A stretch of DNA of 45,079 nucleotides. Origin: an uncultured Lachnospiraceae bacterium. GTDB lineage: Bacteria > Bacillota > Clostridia > Lachnospirales > Lachnospiraceae. The translations under genes were made by a program, and so were the position numbers. This document shows positions 8,598 to 14,697 of this stretch, one piece after another. The stretch covers positions 1-45,079 of the forward strand of contig CAJTXP010000033.1 in assembly GCA_910583615.1 (NCBI GenBank), in the 5' to 3' direction. Each line of letters begins with the position of its first letter. The first letter of the stretch is position 1. The notes under the pieces were generated by a model. That model was not told where the DNA came from, searched no databases, and saw nothing but the letters and a program-made list of their open reading frames with translations.

Positions 8598-9326
8598 ATG
8601 ATACAGAGCAGGATTGAGAAATTATTATCAAAGGAATATCACTGCAGTGTGGAGGCGCTTCATAAAAAGGGGACGGTGTATTCCGTGAAGCCTCATACAG
8701 AGCAGCCCTACATCAAGATCCTTGCATACCGAAACTGTGTGGTGGTCTGTACGTCCGAGGATCTGCAGGAAAAAGTACAGAGACTTCTCCAGAACAGAAG
8801 CAGGGATGAGATCTTTGAGCTGCCGTTTGTATACGGACAGACGATCCATTACGTTCCTGACAAAGACCGTAAAGCCCCGGTACCGACGGCGCCGGGTTAT
8901 ACATATGAAGTTCTTTTTGAGAAGGAAATAGGGTCTCTGTACGGACTAAATGGTTTTGAAAATGCACTGGCGTTTGACGGGGACGGCGCCACGCCCACAA
9001 AAGCGGTCTGTATCGCAAGACATGGTCAGAAGATCGTCGGAGCGGCCGGTGCTGCCGGTTCTGCCATAAAGGACCTGTGGGAAGCGGGGGTGGACGTGCA
9101 GGAAGGGTACCGGGACGCCGGGCTTGGAAGCTGCCTGGTGAGCAGACTGACAGAGGAACTGCTGGCGCGTGGGATCCTTCCGTTTTATTCTTCGTCTGTG
9201 ACGAATCTCGGTTCTCAGATGGTGGCGCACCGCTGCGGCTACCGGCCCATGTGGGTGGATACCTTTGGAACGGTGCTTGACGGAAGCTCAGCCTATGATG
9301 ATCTGGTGAAGAGCTTATGGTTGTGA
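8598..9326 (+). CDS. GNAT family N-acetyltransferase, two-part protein
   Basis: A 242-residue protein with a divergent N-terminal half and a C-terminal GNAT domain. The acetyl-CoA-binding loop is VDVQEGYRDAGLGSCLVSRL (about residues 165-184, R-x-x-G-L-G), followed by ARGILPFYSSSVTNLGSQMVA and RCGYRPMWVD, as in GNAT proteins with an N-terminal GNAT-like half. Substrate unknown. GGAGGAGG precedes the ATG. It is 31 nt upstream of the EFR1 ferredoxin gene and may be cotranscribed with it. Confidence 0.85.
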   Translation: MIQSRIEKLLSKEYHCSVEALHKKGTVYSVKPHTEQPYIKILAYRNCVVVCTSEDLQEKVQRLLQNRSRDEIFELPFVYGQTIHYVPDKDRKAPVPTAPGYTYEVLFEKEIGSLYGLNGFENALAFDGDGATPTKAVCIARHGQKIVGAAGAAGSAIKDLWEAGVDVQEGYRDAGLGSCLVSRLTEELLARGILPFYSSSVTNLGSQMVAHRCGYRPMWVDTFGTVLDGSSAYDDLVKSLWL

Positions 9327-9357
9327 TAATAACAATGTAGAAGAAAGGAGTCAAAGA

Positions 9358-10128
9358 ATGTCATTTTATCAAGTTGTTTTCAGCCCTACCGGAGGTACTC
9401 AAAAAGTAACCGATATTTTTACCGGATCCTTTTGTCCGGAACATACCAGGATTGACCTTGCGGACCGCCATATGGACTTTTCGTCTTTTTCCTTTTGTCC
9501 GGAGGATATCTGCGTGGTGTCGGTACCGTCCTACGGCGGCCGTGTTCCGGCGGTCGTCTGCTCCCGGCTGCATCAGATGAGAGGAAACGGAGCCAGGGCC
9601 GTGCTCCTTGCGGTATATGGAAATCGCGCCTGGGACGATACGCTGGCGGAACTTCAGGATGTTCTGTCGGACGCCGGATTTATCTGCATCGCCGCTCTCG
9701 CCGCGGTGGCGGAGCATTCCATCATGCGCCAGTTTGCTGCCGGGCGGCCCGATGCGCAGGACCAGAGAGAGCTTGCTGATTTTGCAGAGAAGATCCGGGC
9801 GCAGATGGAGTCAGGCGAAGGTACAGGCTCCCTGTCCCTGCCGGGCAATCGTCCTTACCGGGAATACAACGGCGTTCCCATGAAGCCGAAAGCCGGAAAA
9901 GCCTGTACACAATGCGGACTTTGCGCAGAGAAATGTCCGGTGGGAGCGATCCCGGCTTCGGATCCGTCGAAGACGGATCCGAAACGCTGCATCTCCTGCA
10001 TGCGATGCCTTGCCGTCTGTCCCCGGGAAGCCAGACACGTCAGCAGGGCGCTTCTCGCAGCGGGCAGCGTGAGGATGAAGAAGGTCTGCGGGGGACGTAA
10101 GAAGAATGAACTTTTTTTGACCGCATAG
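9358..10128 (+). CDS. EFR1-family flavodoxin/ferredoxin
   Basis: A 256-residue fusion of an N-terminal flavodoxin-like domain and a C-terminal 2x[4Fe-4S] ferredoxin, matching the EFR1 family of anaerobic Firmicutes. The FMN loop is FSPTGGTQKV (residues 8-17). The cluster motifs are CTQCGLCAEKCP (about 182-193) and CISCMRCLAVCP (about 212-223). The ending KNELFLTA fits family C-termini. It is a cytoplasmic electron carrier or reductase whose partner is unknown. AAAGGAG precedes the start. A run of seven T at the 3' end (10110-10116) would, with one extra T, extend the frame into the following remnant. Confidence 0.88.
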   Translation: MSFYQVVFSPTGGTQKVTDIFTGSFCPEHTRIDLADRHMDFSSFSFCPEDICVVSVPSYGGRVPAVVCSRLHQMRGNGARAVLLAVYGNRAWDDTLAELQDVLSDAGFICIAALAAVAEHSIMRQFAAGRPDAQDQRELADFAEKIRAQMESGEGTGSLSLPGNRPYREYNGVPMKPKAGKACTQCGLCAEKCPVGAIPASDPSKTDPKRCISCMRCLAVCPREARHVSRALLAAGSVRMKKVCGGRKKNELFLTA

Positions 10129-10281
10129 AACTCTGGTCCAATGAGCGGCTGGAGATGGAGCTTGCCAAAATACCGGTTTATGGGAATCGGACGGATGCGT
10201 ATATTACAAAGCTACGTGTAATGCAGGGAGAAGTCAGCAGCTGTTTGGCTTCCGTAAATAGCAGAAGCTGCTAAAATCAAA
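10117..10281 (+). pseudogene. Possible decayed coding remnant after EFR1 gene
   Basis: In a frame shifted relative to the EFR1 gene, an uninterrupted stretch reads DRIELWSNERLEMELAKIPV and then YGNRTDAYITKLRVMQGE before a stop near 10281. Its composition looks protein-like, but no family was recognised and there is no ribosome site. It may be a leftover of a deleted gene or chance reading. Confidence 0.25.
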
Positions 10282-10285
10282 ATTT

Positions 10286-10519
10286 CTAAGAATGTATCAT
10301 CGATTTGTAGGAATTTCCCCATACTTCCATAGCGTCCAGAATCGGGCGCATGGTCTCGCCCAGTTCCGACAGGGCATATTCCACTCTCAGCGGGACTTCC
10401 GCATATACCGTACGGGTAATCAGTCCGTCCGCTTCCATAGACCGCAGGCTGTCCGTCAGAACTTTCTGGCTGATGCCGTCCAGACTTTTCTGCAGTTCAT
10501 TAAAACGCCATGGCCGCAT
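10286..10519 (-). pseudogene. HxlR-family regulator, N-terminally truncated
   Basis: This is the C-terminal two-thirds of a winged-helix HxlR transcription factor (77 residues from the first ATG; whole proteins have about 100-120). Seen: RFNELQKSLDGISQKVLTDS, then LRSMEADGLITRTVYAEVP and RVEYALSELGETM, all standard HxlR blocks. Upstream in frame (to about 10543) the codons still read ECNPIIRNLRM, which looks like the end of the first helix region with the usual CxxxxxLxxIGGKWK segment missing. A stop codon precedes it and no ribosome site is present. HxlR proteins often sense redox or electrophiles and sit next to nitroreductase/flavin genes, matching this area. Confidence 0.75.
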
Positions 10520-10551
10520 CCGCAGATTGCGGATGATAGGGTTACATTCTA

Positions 10552-10580
10552 ATTATACTGTAATATTCCTTAAAACGCAA
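10552..10580 (-). promoter_or_regulatory. Promoter facing the HxlR remnant
   Basis: On the minus strand TTGCGT (10575-10580) and TATAAT (10552-10557) are separated by 17 nt. It probably drove the intact HxlR gene. Transcription would now start almost inside the remnant, consistent with loss of the leader and N-terminus. Confidence 0.6.
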
Positions 10581-10617
10581 TGATCGGAAACACGGATGAA
10601 TATCCGTTATAAAAAAA

Positions 10618-10815
10618 TTCCAACTGTGCGGTTGGACGCTCCAGAGAGCATCCAACCTGACTCCCACATTCGCAAAACCCGCGCTTACGCGCTCCTGCGT
10701 CTGCTGCGCATACGCGTTTTGCTCATTTGGGAATGGGTTGCAAATCCAATGGCTTGCCTGCATTGCAATAAATTGCATGCAGGCAAGCCATTAGATTGCA
10801 ACCGCACAGTTGGAA
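10618..10815. repeat. Structured ~200-bp inverted-repeat element with three hairpins
   Basis: A 17-bp perfect inverted repeat bounds the element: TTCCAACTGTGCGGTTG (10618-10634) and CAACCGCACAGTTGGAA (10799-10815). Inside lie three further stems. The first pairs GGTTGGACGCTC (10630-10641) with GAGCATCCAACC (10646-10657). The second pairs GCAAAAC (10672-10678) with GTTTTGC (10716-10722), extended by GCG-rich pairing. The third is a near-perfect ~27-bp stem of 10736-10763 with 10777-10803 around AATGGCTTGCCTGCAT. CAACC at 10799-10803 can pair with GGTTG at either 10630 or 10736, so alternative folds exist. No transposase is inside. It could be a MITE, a dispersed palindromic repeat or a structured RNA. 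Confidence 0.75.
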
Positions 10816-10897
10816 AAAATTAAAATTTTTCTTGCTAAAACCTTGTAAATCCACAAAAGTTACAAAAAGGTAAGTATCCCGACAAAAAAGTGCGTAC

Positions 10898-10925
10898 TTG
10901 CAGCAGCAGAAATATTCCGTACAAT
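10898..10925 (+). promoter_or_regulatory. Candidate promoter of the ACGX RiPP operon
   Basis: TTGCAG (10898-10903) and TACAAT (10920-10925) with a 16-nt spacer. Transcription would start about 50 nt before the precursor gene. Good but not consensus hexamers. Confidence 0.5.
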
Positions 10926-10981
10926 GGTAGATACAGAGGGCAGAACAGCTCACTGAATACATAATTACGGAGGTTACTACA

Positions 10982-11065
10982 ATGGCACTTTCTAACTTAA
11001 CTGGATGGAACGGAAACAATGCGGGGACAGCCTGCGGAACAGCCTGCGGAGCCGGCGACAAGTAA
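10982..11065 (+). CDS. ACGX-repeat RiPP precursor peptide, 27 aa
   Basis: A very short gene with a strong ribosome site (GGAGG about 8 nt before the ATG). It encodes a 27-residue peptide with leader MALSNLTGWNGNN and a C-terminal core AGTACGTACGAGDK. The core is an ACG-x tandem: two Ala-Cys-Gly units encoded by an exact 12-bp direct repeat ACAGCCTGCGGA at 11027-11038 and 11039-11050. This is the expected design of the ACGX-repeat peptides paired with radical SAM/SPASM maturases (recalled family knowledge, not checked). The maturase gene follows 139 nt downstream. The peptide is presumably modified at or near the two cysteines. The final structure, export and activity are unknown. With only two repeat units it may be a minimal member. 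Confidence 0.82.
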   Translation: MALSNLTGWNGNNAGTACGTACGAGDK

Positions 11066-11098
11066 ACCGGTCAGCACACCAGGTTCTTTCCCAAAAGT

Positions 11099-11142
11099 GT
11101 TCCCGGTGGAAAAGATTCCATCGGGAACATATGAGAATTTTT
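11099..11142 (+). terminator. Hairpin between RiPP precursor and maturase
   Basis: GTTCCCGGTGGAA (11099-11111) pairs with TTCCATCGGGAAC (11116-11128) around an AAGA loop, with one G-U pair. TTTTT follows 9 nt later (11138-11142). It is probably a leaky terminator or processing hairpin that makes precursor mRNA exceed maturase mRNA, a common arrangement in RiPP operons. Confidence 0.6.
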
Positions 11143-11204
11143 CGGCGGCGGGTTTTTATGGCCGGGGCCGATTTTATATAAAAAGGCAAAGCGAGGATAG
11201 AGAG

Positions 11205-12239
11205 ATGAAGCAATATTTTTCTTTTCAGTGGCACATTACGGATGAGTGCGACCAGCGGTGTAAGCACTGCTACATTTTTTCGGGGGATGCCTGTAAAAAA
11301 ATTGATTCCATGAACTGGCAGCAGATGCAGGATACGTTCTATAACTGCCTTGATTTTTGCAGGGTTTTCAACCGTTTGCCTTATTTCTATATTACCGGCG
11401 GCGATCCGATTCTGCATCCGGATTTCTGGAAGCTGTTGAAACTGCTTCAGGAACACAGCGTACCGTTTACCATTCTCGGAAATCCATTTCATCTAAATGA
11501 CCAGGTATGCCGTGAGCTGAGGGCATACGGCTGCGAGAAATATCAGCTGTCCATTGACGGGCTTCGTGAAACCCACGACTGGTTCCGAAAACCTGGCTCC
11601 TACGACTGCACCCTGGAAAAGATCGGCTGCATAAACCGCGCGGGAATCCGCAGCGTGGTGATGACAACGGTTTCCAAAACCAACCGCATGGAGGTTCCCG
11701 GGATTATCGACGCAGTTGTAAAAGCAGGCGTAAATGTATATGCTTTTTCCCGCTATGTTCCCAGCGGCGGCGACCTGGACGCAAATATGACGCCCCAGGA
11801 ATACCAGGAACTGCTTGCCATATGTGATAAGAAATTCAAAGAATATGAAGCGGCGGGCTGTAAGACCTGTTTTAATAAGAAAGATCACCTGTGGACGCTG
11901 TATGAGTATGAGACGGGAACGTTCAAAATTTCTGAAAATGCAGAGGAAGGAATGATCTACGGCGGCTGCAACTGCGGTAACTGCCACATCACGATTCTTC
12001 CCACCGGCGACGTCTTTGCCTGCCGCCGGGTGGCCGACAGCAAAGTGGGCAACGTGTTTGAAGACAGGCTTGCGGATATCTGGGTATGTGAAATGGAAGC
12101 CTGGCGGGACTACAAAAAATTTGAAAAATGTGCGAGGTGTGAGCTGCTGGCGTTCTGCCGCGGCTGTCCCGCCGTCGCAAAAGGAACAGGCGGAAATTTT
12201 TATGCCGCTGATCCCCAGTGCTGGAAGGAGATTGTTTGA
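11205..12239 (+). CDS. Radical SAM/SPASM peptide maturase, ACGX system
   Basis: A 344-residue radical S-adenosylmethionine enzyme expected to modify the adjacent precursor peptide post-translationally. The cluster-binding CX3CX2C motif is CDQRCKHC (residues 15-22). FYITGGDPILHPDF is the GGEP-like SAM motif. The C-terminal SPASM domain shows CHITILPTGDVFAC, then CARCELLAFCRGC and a final Cys near the end, enough to hold two auxiliary [4Fe-4S] clusters. An upstream in-frame extension to 11019 overlaps the precursor gene in another frame and has no ribosome site. GAGGA at 11193-11197 supports 11205. The next gene starts 2 nt after the stop, so the series is cotranscribed. The chemistry (thioether, epimerisation or other) cannot be read from sequence. 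Confidence 0.9.
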   Translation: MKQYFSFQWHITDECDQRCKHCYIFSGDACKKIDSMNWQQMQDTFYNCLDFCRVFNRLPYFYITGGDPILHPDFWKLLKLLQEHSVPFTILGNPFHLNDQVCRELRAYGCEKYQLSIDGLRETHDWFRKPGSYDCTLEKIGCINRAGIRSVVMTTVSKTNRMEVPGIIDAVVKAGVNVYAFSRYVPSGGDLDANMTPQEYQELLAICDKKFKEYEAAGCKTCFNKKDHLWTLYEYETGTFKISENAEEGMIYGGCNCGNCHITILPTGDVFACRRVADSKVGNVFEDRLADIWVCEMEAWRDYKKFEKCARCELLAFCRGCPAVAKGTGGNFYAADPQCWKEIV

Positions 12240-12241
12240 AG

Positions 12242-12829
12242 ATGAATGAAACAATGCAGACCATTTTACATCGGCGGTCCATTCGCAGATTTGACGAAAA
12301 ACAGATCGAAGAGGACGCCTTGCAGGAGATTCTGCAGGCGGGATTGTATGCTCCAGGCGCGGGCGGGCGCCAGGGCGTACTCTTTGCCGTCTGTCAGACC
12401 AAAGAAATCAATGAGCGGCTTGGAAAAATCAAACGGGCAAATTCCAGTCCCCGTATGGCGACGGCATCAAACTATGTGTCCAGAGAACAGCCCAGCATCG
12501 CCGATGACCTGAAGCTGAAGAACGCCTTTTACGATGCGCCCACGGTCATTACCCTGTTTGCTCCGAAAAACTTTCTCTTTTCTCCGGAGGACTGCGCCCT
12601 TGCCGCCGGAAATATGATGCTGGCGGCGGATTCCCTGGGGATTGACTCCTGCTATATCGGTCAGGGCTGGACCGCTTTTGCAGACCCTTATGGGCAGGAA
12701 GTGTTAAAGAAGTGGGAGATCCCTGTGGATCACTATGCGGTCATGCAGCTTCTGCTTGGCTATCCCCGCGGGGGAGATCCACATCCCGCACCAAAACAAA
12801 GAAAAGAAGGGCGTATACTGCGATTTTAG
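12242..12829 (+). CDS. Nitroreductase family protein
   Basis: A 195-residue FMN-dependent nitroreductase-fold oxidoreductase. Signature blocks are LHRRSIRRFDEKQIEED (about residues 9-25), GLYAPGAGGRQGVLFAV, SLGIDSCYIGQGW and MQLLLGYPRGGDPHPAPKQR. It starts 2 nt after the radical SAM stop codon, with GGAAGGAGA inside the preceding gene as ribosome site, so it is translationally coupled to the maturase. In this setting it could act on the modified peptide (dehydrogenation or disulfide/redox steps) or supply unrelated flavin chemistry. That role is inference. Confidence 0.9.
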   Translation: MNETMQTILHRRSIRRFDEKQIEEDALQEILQAGLYAPGAGGRQGVLFAVCQTKEINERLGKIKRANSSPRMATASNYVSREQPSIADDLKLKNAFYDAPTVITLFAPKNFLFSPEDCALAAGNMMLAADSLGIDSCYIGQGWTAFADPYGQEVLKKWEIPVDHYAVMQLLLGYPRGGDPHPAPKQRKEGRILRF

Positions 12830-12841
12830 GAGGTATTTGTT

Positions 12842-13039
12842 ATGGACGCGAAAACCTGTCTGGAAAAATTAAAGCTTGTGGGCGTGTTATCCTTTGCAAC
12901 GGTTGACGGCGAGGGAAATCCGCAGAGATGTATCATACAGGGAGAACCTTATCAGATCCAGCAGGAACACTGCCTGCACTGCGGAAGCTGCTACGAAAAC
13001 TGCCCGGCAAATGCGGTTTGGAAGCGAGGCGGGAAATGA
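12842..13039 (+). pseudogene. PPOX-type flavin protein / 4Fe-4S fusion with internal deletion
   Basis: The 65 residues join two ends of a larger protein. The N-terminus CLEKLKLVGVLSFATVDGEG is the start of the pyridoxamine 5'-phosphate oxidase-like split-barrel. The C-terminus CLHCGSCYENCPANAVWKR is the half-ferredoxin cluster motif that ends PPOX/4Fe-4S proteins of Clostridia. The central barrel, roughly 100-140 residues, is absent, and the two parts join in frame near residue 30. AGGAGG precedes the ATG and the stop overlaps the next ATG (ATGA), so it is still translated. It may be a dead remnant kept for coupling, or a minimal one-cluster ferredoxin. Confidence 0.72.
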
Positions 13040-13815
13040 ATCAGACAGAAAGAAGAAATTATTTAATCAGGGAATTGCTTTCAGAACAGCCGGAATATGC
13101 CAGCCTGCAGATTCCGGAGGATGAGGGCGGGCAAAAAAGGCTTCTGCGTTCTCTTTTTAATATCCGCATGCCCCTGCCCGCAGGCGACAAGTTTTTAGCG
13201 GTGCAGGATGCTTATCTTAAGGAAGAGACGAGAAGAAAGGGAATTACAAAGCTCTCTGATCTGACTCCGGTACAGGAGGGGATCTGTCTCTGGCAGGGAG
13301 ACATTACGACGCTTGCCTGTGACGCCATTGTCAATGCGGCGAACAGTCAGATGCTGGGCTGCTTTTGCCCCTGCCATGGCTGTATAGACAATGCGATCCA
13401 CACTTTTTCCGGCATTCAGCTTCGGCTGGCCTGTGCGGAGCTGATGGAGAGGCAGGGACAGGAAGAACCTGTGGGGAAGGCAAAGATTACACAGGGTTTT
13501 AATCTGCCCTGCCGTTATGTTCTACACACAGTGGGGCCGATGATTCACGGCCGGCTTACCGGTCAGGACCTTGAACTGCTGGCATCCTGCTATCGTTCCT
13601 GCCTGGAGCTGGCGGAGGAAAACGGGATAAAAAGCATCGCGTTCTGCTGCATTTCCACAGGGGAGTTTCATTTTCCAAATGACAGGGCGGCGGAGATTGC
13701 AGTCCGGACGGTAAAGGAATACCGGGAACAGATTCACAGCGGTATGGAGGTGATATTCAATGTTTTCAAAAATGAGGATTACGAAATCTACAGGAAACTG
13801 CTTGGAGCAGATTGA
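13036..13815 (+). CDS. Zinc-type macrodomain protein-ADP-ribose hydrolase
   Basis: A 259-residue macrodomain hydrolase of the type linked to class M sirtuins. It removes mono-ADP-ribose from proteins. The ADP-ribose loop is ITTLACDAIVNAANSQMLG (about residues 90-108). The zinc signature follows at once as GCFCPCHGCIDNAIH (about 108-122), with Cys/His/Cys ligands and the catalytic Asn-rich segment. GFNLPCRYVLHTVGP and SIAFCCISTGEFHFPN are further macro motifs. The start overlaps the preceding stop by 4 nt (ATGA), and its end overlaps the sirtuin gene. It is the eraser half of a writer/eraser pair. Confidence 0.93.
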   Translation: MNQTERRNYLIRELLSEQPEYASLQIPEDEGGQKRLLRSLFNIRMPLPAGDKFLAVQDAYLKEETRRKGITKLSDLTPVQEGICLWQGDITTLACDAIVNAANSQMLGCFCPCHGCIDNAIHTFSGIQLRLACAELMERQGQEEPVGKAKITQGFNLPCRYVLHTVGPMIHGRLTGQDLELLASCYRSCLELAEENGIKSIAFCCISTGEFHFPNDRAAEIAVRTVKEYREQIHSGMEVIFNVFKNEDYEIYRKLLGAD

Positions 13816-14677
13816 AAAACTGAAAAAAGAACTTGCACAGGCGGACGCGGTGGTCATTGGAGCCGGTGCAGGTCTTTCCGCCGCTGCAGGTTTTTCATAT
13901 ACCGGAGAAAGGTTTCAGCGTTATTTTTCCGACTTTGAAGCAAAGTACGGCTTTCATGATATGTATTCGGGAGGCTTTTATCCGTATCCTGCGCCGGAAG
14001 AGTATTGGGCGTACTGGAGCCGCTATATTTATGTCAACCGGTATATGGATGCCCCGAAACCGGTCTACGACAGACTTTTGCAGCTTGTGAAGGATAAGGA
14101 TTATTTTGTGATTACCACGAATGTGGATCACTGTTTCCAAAAGGCCGGATTTGATAAACACAGGCTGTTCTACACCCAGGGGGATTATGGTTTGTTCCAG
14201 TGCAGCAGGCCCTGCCATCAGAAGACTTATGAGAATGAGACCGTTATCCGGAAAATGGTGGAAGCGCAGGGCTATGTGATTGATATGGATGGTACATTAC
14301 TTCTGCCGGAAGGCATATCACCTGAGATGATGGTTCCGTCAGACCTTGTTCCGTACTGCCCGAAGTGCGGGGAGCTCATGAACATGAACCTTCGGGCAGA
14401 CCATACTTTTGCAGAGGATGAGGGATGGCATCTGGCCTCGGAGCGGTATGCCGAATTCTTACGCAGACATCAGAACAGGAAAGTGCTGTTTTTAGAGGCG
14501 GCAGTCGGATTCAATACGCCGACGATAATAAAATACGGCTTTTGGCACATGACTCACAAATGGAAAGATGCGGTCTATGCCTGCCTGAATTATGGAGAGG
14601 CGTATGCGCCGGATGAAATAGAAAAGAAATCCATTTGTATCAACGGAGACATTGGGGAAATTTTGTATCAGCTTTAA
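13760..14677 (+). CDS. Class M sirtuin (SirTM), protein ADP-ribosyltransferase
   Basis: A sirtuin-fold NAD-dependent enzyme of the SirTM class, known in other bacteria to ADP-ribosylate a lipoylated GcvH-like protein. The NAD loop is GAGAGLSAAAGF (residues 34-45). TTNVDHCFQKAG (119-130) and YTQGDYGLFQC (138-148) place Gln140 where deacylating sirtuins have the catalytic His. That replacement is a SirTM hallmark. Zinc cysteines are seen at CSRPCH and CPKCG. The start is uncertain: ATGs at 13760 and 13772 overlap the macrodomain gene, and a TTG at 13802 has an AGGAA site about 6 nt upstream. No GcvH-L or lipoate ligase gene, the usual partners, is in the window. Confidence 0.93.
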   Translation: MFSKMRITKSTGNCLEQIEKLKKELAQADAVVIGAGAGLSAAAGFSYTGERFQRYFSDFEAKYGFHDMYSGGFYPYPAPEEYWAYWSRYIYVNRYMDAPKPVYDRLLQLVKDKDYFVITTNVDHCFQKAGFDKHRLFYTQGDYGLFQCSRPCHQKTYENETVIRKMVEAQGYVIDMDGTLLLPEGISPEMMVPSDLVPYCPKCGELMNMNLRADHTFAEDEGWHLASERYAEFLRRHQNRKVLFLEAAVGFNTPTIIKYGFWHMTHKWKDAVYACLNYGEAYAPDEIEKKSICINGDIGEILYQL

Positions 14678-14697
14678 GCAAAACATGTTATCCTTTT

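Noticed and set aside
10723..11061. Minus-strand reading frame of 112 codons
   Set aside because: It covers the structured repeat and the antisense of the precursor, has no recognisable domains and no ribosome site.
11019..11204. Upstream in-frame extension of the radical SAM gene
   Set aside because: It overlaps the RiPP precursor in another frame, crosses the intergenic hairpin, has no ribosome site and shows no family similarity.
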